Of a stretch of 5,588 nucleotides of DNA, positions 1 to 5,588 are shown piece by piece. Every line of letters begins with the position of its first letter. The first letter of the stretch is position 1. The notes under the pieces are model-generated. The model ran no database searches and was not told the DNA's origin. It saw nothing but the letters and a program-made list of their open reading frames with translations. Location: NCBI GenBank assembly GCA_011372845.1, contig DSAI01000034.1, positions 1-5,588 on the forward strand, given 5' to 3'. The stretch is from Actinomycetota bacterium. GTDB taxonomy: Bacteria; Actinomycetota; Coriobacteriia; Anaerosomatales; Anaerosomataceae. A program made the translations under genes and the position numbers.

Positions 1-98
1 CGGCACGGTTCGTGGCCAACCCGGTGAGCCTCAAGACCGACAGTGAACGCGTGACCGGCCTCGCCACGGCCCTTGCCGCGGCATCCGGCGCCTACTAG
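1..98 (+). CDS. hisG: ATP phosphoribosyltransferase HisG, C-terminal end (partial)
   Basis: Only the last 31 codons and the TAG stop (96-98) are present; the gene begins outside the window. The readable tail begins ARFVANPVSLK and ends ASGAY. A basic-aromatic segment followed by an 'N-[RP]-V-S' stretch and a final helix is typical of the end of the HisG catalytic domain. HisG condenses ATP with PRPP, the first and usually feedback-controlled step of histidine synthesis. The protein stops at the end of the catalytic domain with no ACT-like regulatory domain, which suggests the short form that works with HisZ; this is inferred from the tail alone. The assignment rests on that tail plus its place directly upstream of hisD. 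The stop is 12 nt before the likely hisD start, and its last bases form part of the hisD ribosome binding site. Confidence 0.8.
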   Translation, partial: ARFVANPVSLKTDSERVTGLATALAAASGAY

Positions 99-104
99 GA
101 GAGG
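97..104 (+). promoter_or_regulatory. hisD ribosome binding site
   Basis: AGGAGAGG lies immediately before the first possible hisD start, ATG at 105, leaving no usable spacer. Spacing from its end is 6 nt to GTG 111, 9 nt to ATG 114 and 12 nt to ATG 117. The site therefore argues against 105 and favours 111 or 114. It overlaps the hisG stop codon, so hisG and hisD are probably translationally coupled. Confidence 0.6.
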
Positions 105-113
105 ATGATCGTG

Positions 114-1421
114 ATGATGCGTCGCATCGACCTGGAGCGTGGCCGCTGGCTCGATCCGGCCGACGTGCCACGGACAGGCGGCATCGACATCGAGGTCCTC
201 GGCGTCGCGCAGCGCATCATCGACGACGTGCGTCGACGGGGAGACGAAGCGCTGCGCGAGTACACGGCGCAGTTCGACAAGGCCGAGCTCACCGACCTCC
301 GCGTGAGCGACGATGAGATCGAGGCCGCCGTGGCCGAGGTGGGCGACGAGTTCCGTACCGCCATCGCGACGGCCGCCCTGGCGATCGAGGACTTCCACCA
401 GCGCGAGGTGCGTCAGAGCTGGTTCACCACCGTGGAGGGCGGCGTGCTGCTCGGCCAGCAGATCAACCCGATCGCACGCGTGGGCATCTACGTGCCCGGA
501 GGGCGGGCATGCTACCCCTCTTCGGTGCTCATGAACGCGATTCCCGCGATCGTGGCCGGCGTGGAGGAGATCGCGATGGTCGTGCCGCCCGACGCCGATG
601 GCCGGGTGAACCCGTACACGCTGGCTGCCGCCGCCGAGGCGGGCCTCACCGAGATCTACAAGGTCGGCGGCGCGCAGGCGGTCGCCGCACTGGCGTACGG
701 AACGGCGTCGATCCCGCGGGTGGACAAGATCACGGGGCCGGGCAACGCGTATGTGACCGCAGCCAAGAAGCTCGTGATGGGCGATGTGGGGATAGACATG
801 CTCGCTGGCCCGTCGGAAGTGCTCATACTCGCCGATGAGACCGCCGAGCCGATGTTCGTGGCCATCGACCTGATGGCGCAGGCGGAGCACGATCCCCGTG
901 CCGCCACCTACCTGGTCACCACCGACGAGGACCTGCCGGGGCGCGTCGAACTCGCCCTGAGGGAGCTTCTCGCCGCGTCGTCGCGGGCGGACGTGATCGA
1001 GCGCTCACTCACCGACAACGGCGTCGTCATCGTCTGCCCCGACATCGACGTGGCGCTGGATGCGGCGAACACGATCGCGCCGGAGCATCTCGAGGTGCAG
1101 ATGGCCGAGCCGTTCGAGCTGCTCGGCTCGATCAGGAACGCGGGAGCGATCTTCCTCGGCCCGTGGACGCCGGAGAGCGTGGGAGACTACGTGGCCGGTC
1201 CCAACCACGTGCTGCCCACGGGCGGCACGGCGCGGTTCTCGTCGCCGCTGTCCGTCGACGACTTCGTGAAGAAGTCGTCGGTTCTCAGCTACTCGCTCCA
1301 GGCGCTCGAGGCCGACGGCGCCACGATCATGACCATCGCCGAGGCCGAGGGGCTTGAGGCGCACGCCGCTGCCGTGGGCCTGCGCCTGGCGGCCGTCTTC
1401 GGGGTGGAGGATGAGTCGTGA
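114..1421 (+). CDS. hisD: histidinol dehydrogenase HisD
   Basis: HisD is a cytosolic zinc-dependent dehydrogenase that oxidises L-histidinol to L-histidine in two NAD-linked steps, the last two reactions of the pathway. From ATG 114 the protein is 435 aa, close to the usual 430-440. Visible family motifs in order are YVPGG, VDKITGPGNAYV, the glycine-rich DMLAGPSEV, AQAEHDP, IAPEHLE, and GDYVAGPNHVLPT near the C-terminus. By correspondence with the E. coli enzyme, Q256, H259, D358 and H417 match the zinc ligands, and E324-H325 is the catalytic Glu-His pair. All are present, so the enzyme should be active. The open frame extends to ATG 105, but the ribosome binding site abuts that codon; GTG 111, ATG 114 and ATG 117 are all in frame and better spaced. 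I chose 114; 111 is nearly as likely. The TGA stop (1419-1421) overlaps the hisC start. Confidence 0.97.
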   Translation: MMRRIDLERGRWLDPADVPRTGGIDIEVLGVAQRIIDDVRRRGDEALREYTAQFDKAELTDLRVSDDEIEAAVAEVGDEFRTAIATAALAIEDFHQREVRQSWFTTVEGGVLLGQQINPIARVGIYVPGGRACYPSSVLMNAIPAIVAGVEEIAMVVPPDADGRVNPYTLAAAAEAGLTEIYKVGGAQAVAALAYGTASIPRVDKITGPGNAYVTAAKKLVMGDVGIDMLAGPSEVLILADETAEPMFVAIDLMAQAEHDPRAATYLVTTDEDLPGRVELALRELLAASSRADVIERSLTDNGVVIVCPDIDVALDAANTIAPEHLEVQMAEPFELLGSIRNAGAIFLGPWTPESVGDYVAGPNHVLPTGGTARFSSPLSVDDFVKKSSVLSYSLQALEADGATIMTIAEAEGLEAHAAAVGLRLAAVFGVEDES

Positions 1422-2554
1422 TGGACCGCCTTCGCCCACCGCGTGCGGAGCTTGCCGATCTCGTGGCCTATGACGCCAAGGACGTCCGCGCGGAGATCAA
1501 CCTCTCGGCCAATGAGAATCCCCGGAACCTTCCGGGGGAGGTGCTTGAGAAGCTAGCCGACCGCGTGCGGTTCGACATCCCGTTCAACCGGTACCCCGAT
1601 CCGCTGGCTACACGGCTCCGTGAGTTGATCGCGCAGGCGAACGGACTCGATGCGGCCAACGTGCTGGTGGGCAACGGCGGCGATGAGATCATCCTCGACA
1701 TCATCCTCGCCTGGGGAGGCCCTGGCAGGAAGCTCGTCGACATGCCGCCGACGTTCGCGATGTACGAGATCGACGCGCGGGTCACCGGCACACGGGTGGT
1801 CGAGGTTCCGCGCAACGCGGAGTTCGAGGTCGACGGCGAGTCGCTCCTTGCGGCCGTGGCCGACCAGGACCCGGATATCGTGGTGGTCTCGAATCCCAAC
1901 AACCCAACAGGCACGATGACCGCCGAGACCCTGCTGATCGAGTTGCTCAACGCCACCGACGCGATGGTGCTCGTGGACGAGGCGTATTTCGAGTTCAGCC
2001 GGCAGACGATGCGCCCGCACATGGAGCGTCATCCCAACCTCGTCATCCTGCGCACGTTCTCGAAGGCGTTCTCGCTTGCCGGGCTGCGTGCGGGATACCT
2101 TCTCGCCCAGGCCGATGTCATCCGCGAGCTCACCAAGGTCCGGCAACCGTATTCGGTGAACCGGTTCACGCAGATCGCCGCTTCGCTGGCATTCAGGGAG
2201 CGCATGGTGTTCGAGGCAGGCGTGCGGGAGACGATGCGCAACCGCGACCGTCTCGTGCACGGACTCGCCCAGATGTCTGAGGTGGCTGTGTTCCCCTCGG
2301 AGGCGAACTTCGTGCTCTTCCGCGTGGACCAGGCGGCGGCCATCTGGCGCGATCTACTGCACGACCACTCGATACTGGTTCGCGATTTCTCCCGCACGCC
2401 GGGTCTGGAGGACTGTCTCCGGATCACGGTGGGCACTGAGGAGGAGGTGGATCGCTTCCTCCAGGCGATGGACGAGATCCTTGCCCGCAAGCACGCATCA
2501 CGGCACTTCGGGGTGAACGCGACCGCCAACAGGCATTTGGAACAGGATCGGTGA
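1421..2554 (+). CDS. hisC: histidinol-phosphate aminotransferase HisC
   Basis: HisC is a PLP-dependent class I/II (fold type I) aminotransferase that converts imidazole-acetol phosphate and glutamate to histidinol phosphate and 2-oxoglutarate. From ATG 1421 it is 377 aa. Visible signatures are NLSANENP near the N-terminus, FNRYPDP, the NPNNPTGT loop at about 158-165, DEAY at 186-189, and [13 protein letters not shown] with K215 as the PLP Schiff-base lysine. R334 in CLRITVG matches the arginine that binds the substrate carboxylate. Two adjacent starts exist: GTG 1418 overlaps the hisD stop by 4 nt (GTGA), and ATG 1421 by 1 nt (TGATG). The GGAGG at 1406-1410 serves either, at 7 or 10 nt. The protein carries a hydrophilic tail of about 20 residues past the usual last helix, running to the overlap with hisB. 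The motifs fit HisC better than other aromatic aminotransferases, and the operon settles the role. Confidence 0.96.
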   Translation: MDRLRPPRAELADLVAYDAKDVRAEINLSANENPRNLPGEVLEKLADRVRFDIPFNRYPDPLATRLRELIAQANGLDAANVLVGNGGDEIILDIILAWGGPGRKLVDMPPTFAMYEIDARVTGTRVVEVPRNAEFEVDGESLLAAVADQDPDIVVVSNPNNPTGTMTAETLLIELLNATDAMVLVDEAYFEFSRQTMRPHMERHPNLVILRTFSKAFSLAGLRAGYLLAQADVIRELTKVRQPYSVNRFTQIAASLAFRERMVFEAGVRETMRNRDRLVHGLAQMSEVAVFPSEANFVLFRVDQAAAIWRDLLHDHSILVRDFSRTPGLEDCLRITVGTEEEVDRFLQAMDEILARKHASRHFGVNATANRHLEQDR

Positions 2555-3147
2555 GTGGTATGACACGCACAGCGACGATCCGGCGATCGACCTCGGAGAC
2601 CGACATCGGTGTCACCGTGTCGCTCGACGGCGAAGGCGCCACCAGTGTTGCCACCGGCGTGCCGTTCTTCGACCACATGCTGGACGCATTCGGGCGTCAC
2701 GGGCTGTTCGACCTCGAGGTGGACGCCGTGGGCGATTTGGCGGTGGATGCGCATCACACCGTGGAGGATGTGGGCATCTGCCTCGGCCAGGCCATCGACA
2801 CGGCGCTCGGCGACCGCGCGGGTATCCGCCGGTTCGGATCGGCGTTCGTGCCGATGGACGAGGCGATGGTGCTCGCCGCCATCGACATCTCCGGCAGAGG
2901 GCAGCTGCACTACGACGTGGAGGTGCCCATCGAGATCATCGGGACGTTCGACACCACGCTCGCCAAGGAGTTCATGATCGCGCTCGCGGCCAACGCGGGC
3001 ATCACCGTGCACGTGATGGCGTTCGCCGGTGAGAACGCGCACCACATCATCGAGGCCGCCTTCAAGGCGCTCGCGCGCGCCTTGCGCGAAGCCGTGGAGA
3101 TCGACCCCCGTGTTACCGGTGTGCCGTCCACCAAGGAGTCGCTGTGA
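2551..3147 (+). CDS. hisB: imidazoleglycerol-phosphate dehydratase HisB (monofunctional)
   Basis: HisB (IGPD) removes water from imidazole glycerol phosphate to give imidazole-acetol phosphate, using a manganese cluster. At 198 aa it is the single-domain enzyme, not the E. coli-type fusion with histidinol phosphatase, so the phosphatase must be encoded elsewhere. Numbered from GTG 2551, hallmarks are FFDHMLDAF at 39-47 (H42), DAHHTVED with H68, H69 and E72, the MDEAM and DISGR stretches, and [15 protein letters not shown] with H164 and H165. The duplicated His-His motifs are the metal ligands of the family. GTG 2551 gives a 4-nt overlap with the hisC stop, with a weak AGGA 3 nt upstream. ATG 2560 would give an N-terminus [15 protein letters not shown], typical of the family, and is a realistic alternative. 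The final codons contain an AAGGAG (3133-3138) that could load ribosomes onto the small frame beginning at 3144. Confidence 0.96.
   Translation: MSGMTRTATIRRSTSETDIGVTVSLDGEGATSVATGVPFFDHMLDAFGRHGLFDLEVDAVGDLAVDAHHTVEDVGICLGQAIDTALGDRAGIRRFGSAFVPMDEAMVLAAIDISGRGQLHYDVEVPIEIIGTFDTTLAKEFMIALAANAGITVHVMAFAGENAHHIIEAAFKALARALREAVEIDPRVTGVPSTKESL
3133..3138 (+). promoter_or_regulatory. possible ribosome binding site for the 51-codon frame
   Basis: AAGGAG lies inside the last hisB codons (the Lys-Glu of TKESL) and ends 5 nt before GTG 3144. Strength and spacing are good for this genome and comparable to the confirmed sites of neighbouring genes. Because it encodes amino acids of hisB, its presence may be coincidental. 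Confidence 0.4.
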
Positions 3148-3299
3148 GTCCCGAGTCAGGCAGGGATCACGCGCGCAGTTCCGCAGCCGGGGAAGGTGCC
3201 GAGGACGCGAAACGTCCGCAGGCGCCGCGGACCCCCGGCGAGGACTGTCTGAGCATGGACCCCTGCCTGACTCGGGACTCCACCGGAGGCTGCCGATGA
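3144..3299 (+). CDS. possible small coupled ORF between hisB and hisH (51 aa, unknown function)
   Basis: An uninterrupted frame of 51 codons runs from GTG 3144 to TGA 3297-3299. It overlaps the hisB stop as GTGA (3144-3147) and the hisH start as ATGA (3296-3299), the same junction style used elsewhere in this operon, and has AAGGAG 5 nt upstream. The predicted peptide begins [13 protein letters not shown] and ends DSTGGCR. It is hydrophilic, rich in Arg, Gly, Pro, Ala and Ser, with three cysteines (35, 41, 50) in its last third. I see no signal peptide, membrane helix or family motif. About three quarters of its codons end in G or C, and it uses AGG, TCA, AAA, CGA and AGT, which looks less biased than the flanking his genes. 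The frame lies almost wholly within a large inverted repeat, so it may simply be an open frame through a GC-rich palindrome. Its function is unknown; it could act through its translation (unfolding the hairpin to expose hisH) rather than its product. Confidence 0.35.
   Translation: MSPESGRDHARSSAAGEGAEDAKRPQAPRTPGEDCLSMDPCLTRDSTGGCR
3146..3280. repeat. 135-bp palindromic element with perfect 20-bp inverted repeats
   Basis: Positions 3146-3165 are the exact reverse complement of 3261-3280 (20 of 20 bases). The left arm begins GAGTCCCGAGTC and the right arm ends GACTCGGGACTC. The arms enclose 95 bp that contain more inverted repeats. The left arm starts inside the hisB stop codon and the right arm ends 4 nt before the hisH GGAGG. 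A perfect 20-bp match is far beyond chance here and unlike anything else in the window. Possible readings are a small non-autonomous palindromic mobile repeat (MITE/REP-like), or a structured RNA within the his mRNA. No clear target-site duplication flanks it, and there is no T-run after the right arm, so it does not look like a standard intrinsic terminator. Confidence 0.85.
3175..3248 (+). other. nested hairpin core inside the palindromic element
   Basis: Within the 20-bp arms three shorter helices stack in register. Helix one is 3175-3181 with 3242-3248 (7 pairs including two G-U). Helix two is GCCGGGG 3186-3192 with CCCCGGC 3233-3239 (7 pairs). Helix three is GTCCGC 3214-3219 with GCGGAC 3227-3232 (6 pairs, 7-nt loop), directly adjoining helix two on its 3' side. 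With the outer arms this makes one long, imperfect hairpin in the transcript. A competing hairpin, GGACG 3203-3207 with CGTCC 3213-3217 around a CGAAA loop, shares bases with helix three and cannot form at the same time. The pairing was found by eye; no folding energy was calculated. Confidence 0.55.
3285..3289 (+). promoter_or_regulatory. hisH ribosome binding site
   Basis: GGAGG is 6 nt upstream of ATG 3296 and fixes that codon as the hisH start, although the hisH frame is open well upstream into hisB. It sits just 3' of the right arm of the inverted repeat, so folding of the hairpin leaves it single-stranded but very close to the base of the stem. Confidence 0.8.
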
Positions 3300-3919
3300 T
3301 CGCTATCGTCGACTACGGGATGGGGAACCTGCGGAGCGTGCAGAAGGGCTTCGCGCACGCGGGCGTCGCTGACATCGTGGTGACATCGAATCCCGCGGTG
3401 GTCGCCTCGGCTGACGGCATCGTCCTGCCCGGCGTGGGCGCGTTCCGCGATGCGGCCGCCACGTTGCGCGACAGCGGGCTGCGCGAGGTGTTGCTCGAGC
3501 GGATCGCGGCGGGCGTGCCGTTCCTCGGCATATGTCTGGGGATGCAGCTGCTGGCCACCGTGGGACTCGAGGACGGGGAGTGGGAAGGCCTTGGGTTGGT
3601 GCCCGGCGCCTGTGAGCGGCTCCCGGGCGGCGTGAAGGTCCCGCACATCGGCTGGAACACCGTGTCGTATCCGCGGGAGAGCCGCCTGTTCAGCGGCATC
3701 CCCGAGGGTACAGCGTTCTACTTCGTGCACTCGTACCATCTGCGGCCCGACGACCCGTCGTGGACGATCGGCGCCGCCACGCACGGGATCACGTTCACAG
3801 CCGCCGTGGGCCGGGGCGACGTGTATGCGGTGCAGTTCCATCCGGAGAAGTCGTCGACGATGGGGTTGCGTCTGCTCGGCAACTTCGGCGAGATCGTGGA
3901 GGAGCGTGTGCGCGGATGA
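3296..3919 (+). CDS. hisH: imidazole glycerol phosphate synthase, glutaminase subunit HisH
   Basis: HisH is the class I glutamine amidotransferase half of IGP synthase. It hydrolyses glutamine and passes ammonia through the HisF barrel. The protein is 207 aa, normal for the family. It opens with [15 protein letters not shown], the standard HisH N-terminus, followed by the LPGVGAF oxyanion-strand region. The nucleophile elbow GICLGMQLL carries C80, and VQFHPEKS carries H182 and E184, which completes the Cys-His-Glu triad. The conserved PHIGWN and YFVHSYH segments are also present. The start at 3296 is set by the GGAGG at 3285; the open frame upstream has no ATG or GTG within the insert, only CTG codons. 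The gene overlaps hisA by 4 nt (ATGA), and hisF lies just beyond, so both halves of the complex are made from adjacent cistrons. It is separated from hisB by the palindromic insert, the only loose junction among the complete his genes. Confidence 0.97.
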   Translation: MIAIVDYGMGNLRSVQKGFAHAGVADIVVTSNPAVVASADGIVLPGVGAFRDAAATLRDSGLREVLLERIAAGVPFLGICLGMQLLATVGLEDGEWEGLGLVPGACERLPGGVKVPHIGWNTVSYPRESRLFSGIPEGTAFYFVHSYHLRPDDPSWTIGAATHGITFTAAVGRGDVYAVQFHPEKSSTMGLRLLGNFGEIVEERVRG

Positions 3920-4647
3920 TCGTGTTCCCGGCCATAGACATCCTGGACGGGCGCGCGGTGAGGCTCGCTCAGGGGCGCTACGACGCGGTGACCGTCTACA
4001 ACGACGACCCGGTCGCCCAGGCCCGCTCGTTCGCCGAGAAGGGCGCGGAGTGGGTGCATGTGGTGGACCTGGATGGGGCGCGGGACGGCGTACCGGGCAA
4101 CATCGCGGTGGTGGAGCGCATAGCGCGCGAGACGGGGCTCGCCGTGCAGACCGGCGGCGGGATCCGCACGCTGGATACGATGCGTCGCCTTGCGGATGCA
4201 GGGGCGAGGCGCATGGTCCTCGGCACCAAGCTCGTGACCGACGAGCAGTTCGTGACGGATGCGGTCACGGAGTTCGGCGACGCGGTGGTGGCTGGTGTGG
4301 ACGCGCGCGATGGCGAGGTCAAGATCGCCGGCTGGCGGGAAGGCACCGGCGTGCCATCGGCCGAACTCGTGGCCGAGCTCACGGGACGCGGCATACGGCA
4401 CCTCGTGTACACCGACATCAGCCGCGACGGTATGGGCACCGGCATCAACGCGGATGCCTATCGCACGGTGGCGGCTCAGGCGGGCTTCCCGGTGGTAATG
4501 AGCGGCGGCATGTCGACATCCGATGACGTGCGTGCGGTCGTGGCCCTCGGCGATGCGGTTGCAGAGGGCGTCATCATCGGCCGTGCGCTCTACGAGGGCA
4601 CGATCGATCTCTCAGGGGCGCTTGCCATCGCTCGCGGGGAGGCGTGA
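3916..4647 (+). CDS. hisA: ProFAR isomerase HisA
   Basis: HisA is a (beta/alpha)8-barrel isomerase that opens the ribose of ProFAR by an Amadori rearrangement to give PRFAR, the substrate of HisH/HisF. It is 243 aa, the usual size. The barrel half-repeats are visible: [14 protein letters not shown] at the N-terminus with D8, the first phosphate-binding strand QTGGGIR (G80-G82), GVDARDG with D129, [12 protein letters not shown] with T166, and the second phosphate site MSGGMS (G197-G198). D8, D129 and T166 match the catalytic acid/base pair and the assisting threonine. The stretch after D129 resembles ordinary HisA rather than the dual-function PriA of many actinobacteria, so I would not assign a TrpF role from sequence alone. 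The start ATG 3916 overlaps the hisH stop as ATGA. A GGAGGAG at 3898-3904 is 11 nt away, rather far, so coupling from hisH is probably important. The stop overlaps the hisF start. Confidence 0.96.
   Translation: MIVFPAIDILDGRAVRLAQGRYDAVTVYNDDPVAQARSFAEKGAEWVHVVDLDGARDGVPGNIAVVERIARETGLAVQTGGGIRTLDTMRRLADAGARRMVLGTKLVTDEQFVTDAVTEFGDAVVAGVDARDGEVKIAGWREGTGVPSAELVAELTGRGIRHLVYTDISRDGMGTGINADAYRTVAAQAGFPVVMSGGMSTSDDVRAVVALGDAVAEGVIIGRALYEGTIDLSGALAIARGEA
4636..4642 (+). promoter_or_regulatory. hisF ribosome binding site
   Basis: GGGGAGG ends 1 nt before GTG 4644 and 4 nt before ATG 4647. The spacing, and the family N-terminus (ML-x-KR-x-IPCLDV), favour ATG 4647. The site lies within the last hisA codons. 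Confidence 0.65.
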
Positions 4648-5414
4648 TGCTTACCAAGCGCGTCATACCCTGCCTCGACGTCCATGAGGGCCGCGTCGTC
4701 AAAGGCGTGAACTTCGTCGACCTGCGCGACGCGGGCGATCCCGTGGAGCTCGCCGCGATCTACGATCGGGAGGGTGCCGACGAGGTCGTGTTCCTGGACA
4801 TCACCGCCACGCACGAGGAGCGCCCGTCGATGCTCGAGGTGGCCGCGCGCACCGCCGAGCAGGTGTTCATTCCGCACACCGTCGGCGGGGGGATGCGCTC
4901 GGCCGCGGACATCCGGGCGATGCTGTCGGCGGGGGCGGACAAGACGGCGATCAACTCGGCGGCAGTGGCGGATCCCTCGCTGATCACCTCCACTGCGGGC
5001 GTGTACGGGTCACAGTGCATCGTGGTGGCGATCGACGCGCGTCGTGTCCCTGGCTCCCGCCCGGAGCGGTGGGAGGTCTTCGTGGCCGGCGGCCGCACCA
5101 ACACCGGGATCGACGCGGTGGCATGGGCCGAGGAGGTCGAGCGCCGCGGTGCGGGGGAGGTCCTCCTTACCAGCATGGACCGCGACGGCACCAAGGACGG
5201 GTTCGATCTCGCCCTGACCCGTGCGATCACCTCACGCGTGAGCATCCCGGTGATCGCGAGCGGCGGCGCCGGTGTGCTCGACCACTTCGCCGAGGTGGTG
5301 GTGGAGGCCGACGCGGACGCCGTGCTGGCAGCGAGCGTTTTCCACTTCGGCGAGTTCAGCGTCCGCGAGGTGAAAGAAGCGATGGCCGCGGCGGGAGTGC
5401 CGGTGCGGCTGTAG
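4647..5414 (+). CDS. hisF: imidazole glycerol phosphate synthase, cyclase subunit HisF
   Basis: HisF uses ammonia delivered from HisH to convert PRFAR into imidazole glycerol phosphate and AICAR; the latter feeds back into purine synthesis. It is a (beta/alpha)8-barrel related to HisA, 255 aa from ATG 4647. The N-terminus [12 protein letters not shown] places the catalytic aspartate at D11, and AIDARR places the second at D130, the same numbers as in the well-studied Thermotoga enzyme. The phosphate-binding strand TVGGGMRS (G80-G82), the [15 protein letters not shown] segment, [13 protein letters not shown] and the late IASGGAG phosphate loop are all intact. GTG 4644 is an alternative start but is too close to the ribosome binding site. 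The ATG overlaps the hisA stop as TGATG. The stop (TAG 5412-5414) lies within a small inverted repeat. hisI or hisIE, often next to hisF in other bacteria, does not follow directly. Confidence 0.97.
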   Translation: MLTKRVIPCLDVHEGRVVKGVNFVDLRDAGDPVELAAIYDREGADEVVFLDITATHEERPSMLEVAARTAEQVFIPHTVGGGMRSAADIRAMLSAGADKTAINSAAVADPSLITSTAGVYGSQCIVVAIDARRVPGSRPERWEVFVAGGRTNTGIDAVAWAEEVERRGAGEVLLTSMDRDGTKDGFDLALTRAITSRVSIPVIASGGAGVLDHFAEVVVEADADAVLAASVFHFGEFSVREVKEAMAAAGVPVRL

Positions 5415-5437
5415 GCAGCGGTTCCGGCACAGCCGTA
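5404..5437. repeat. short inverted repeat across the hisF stop codon
   Basis: 5404-5412 can pair with 5429-5437 in RNA: nine pairs, one of them G-U, with a 16-nt loop that includes the end of the TAG stop. The DNA core is CGGCTGT / ACAGCCG. An 8-bp direct repeat GTAGGCAG (5411-5418 and 5435-5442) overlaps it. There is no following T-run, so it is not a convincing intrinsic terminator; it could slow polymerase, protect the 3' end of the his mRNA, or mean nothing. The rest of the 40-nt gap holds only the next gene's ribosome binding site. Confidence 0.35.
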
Positions 5438-5444
5438 GGCAGGC

Positions 5445-5450
5445 AGGAGG
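5445..5450 (+). promoter_or_regulatory. ribosome binding site of the downstream gene
   Basis: AGGAGG, a full match to the anti-Shine-Dalgarno core, ends 4 nt before ATG 5455. It supports 5455 as a start and shows the gene can be translated independently of hisF. No promoter is apparent in the 40 nt between the genes, so it may be co-transcribed with the his operon. Confidence 0.7.
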
Positions 5451-5454
5451 ACGG

Positions 5455-5588
5455 ATGAGACGGGAAGACCACCGTATGCCCGCGGAGGAGTGCGAGGCGC
5501 TCCTGCGCCGTGCGGCGGTTTGCCGGCTCGGCCTGATCGAAGGCGGGCAGCCGTACGTGGTACCCGTGAACTTCGGGTACGACGGTGA
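5455..5588 (+). CDS. pyridoxamine 5'-phosphate oxidase-like flavin protein, N-terminus (partial)
   Basis: The first 44 codons of a gene that runs off the window. The translation starts MRREDHRMP and has an acidic helix ([11 protein letters not shown]) followed by [26 protein letters not shown] strand ending in x-C-R-L-G-L, a short turn and then [10 protein letters not shown] is characteristic of the split-barrel FMN-binding proteins of the pyridoxamine 5'-phosphate oxidase superfamily, particularly the NimA-like group annotated as nitroimidazole-resistance or general flavin reductase proteins. Members bind FMN or a related cofactor; most have unknown substrates, so I give no specific activity. 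It is not a histidine pathway enzyme, and its place after hisF may be chance or simple co-transcription. Family assignment rests on this N-terminal segment only. Confidence 0.72.
   Translation, partial: MRREDHRMPAEECEALLRRAAVCRLGLIEGGQPYVVPVNFGYDG

Noticed and set aside
2029..3045. Antisense open frame of 338 codons across hisC and hisB
   Set aside because: It runs opposite two enzymes with intact catalytic motifs, its translation is low-complexity His/Arg/Val-rich text without a family, and such frames are a codon-bias by-product in GC-rich genes.
3127..3284. TCCACC direct repeat (3127-3132 and 3279-3284) as a target-site duplication of the palindromic element
   Set aside because: The left copy lies 13 nt outside the left arm while the right copy overlaps the right arm, so the geometry is wrong for a target duplication; a 6-bp match is expected by chance.
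3029..3295. Upstream extension of the hisH frame into hisB
   Set aside because: The frame is open but the translation is Arg/Ser-rich nonsense, overlaps hisB, and ATG 3296 has a well-spaced GGAGG and gives the canonical HisH N-terminus.
3148..3295. Intrinsic terminator or histidine attenuator between hisB and hisH
   Set aside because: The hairpin is strong, but no T-run follows the right arm, there is no His-codon leader, and essential pathway genes continue downstream in the same direction.
3916..4647. PriA (dual HisA/TrpF isomerase) as the identity of hisA
   Set aside because: The residues around D129 and the loop after it read like ordinary HisA; without knowing whether trpF exists in the genome, the dual role cannot be supported.
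5015..5458. 147-codon frame overlapping hisF on the same strand
   Set aside because: It is an Arg/Gly-rich out-of-frame reading of hisF with no family features.

Overview
The window is a GC-rich stretch of bacterial chromosome holding most of a histidine biosynthesis operon, all on the + strand. The order is hisG (3' end only), hisD, hisC, hisB, a 149-nt insert, hisH, hisA, hisF, followed by the start of an unrelated flavin/pyridoxamine-oxidase-like gene. The high GC content, short-form HisG end, monofunctional HisB and separate HisH/HisA/HisF fit a high-GC Gram-positive (an actinobacterial lineage such as Coriobacteriia is my guess). This is inference from style and gene order, not a phylogenetic placement.

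Layout: 1-98 is the hisG C-terminus. hisD (about 114-1421), hisC (about 1421-2554) and hisB (2551-3147) follow with stop/start overlaps of 1-4 nt. 3148-3295 separates hisB from hisH. hisH (3296-3919), hisA (3916-4647) and hisF (4647-5414) are again packed with overlapping stop/start codons. A 40-nt gap with a good ribosome binding site leads into the partial gene at 5455.

The genes cover these pathway steps: HisG (ATP + PRPP), HisA (ProFAR isomerisation), HisH/HisF (glutamine-dependent formation of IGP and AICAR), HisB (IGP dehydration), HisC (transamination) and HisD (two-step oxidation to histidine). HisI/HisE and a histidinol-phosphate phosphatase are not in the window, and a short HisG normally also needs HisZ. 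The catalytic residues I checked in each enzyme are present, so the six complete enzymes look functional.

The one unusual part is the hisB-hisH junction. It holds a perfect 20-bp inverted repeat (3146-3165 / 3261-3280) enclosing a core with further nested inverted repeats, together predicting one long RNA hairpin of about 135 nt. The same segment is an uninterrupted 51-codon reading frame (3144-3299). That frame starts GTG on a GTGA overlap with the hisB stop, has an AAGGAG 5 nt upstream, and ends on an ATGA overlap with the hisH start. It may be a small coupled gene, a palindromic mobile repeat captured in frame, or both. No promoter, tRNA, rRNA, CRISPR array or full-size mobile element was seen.
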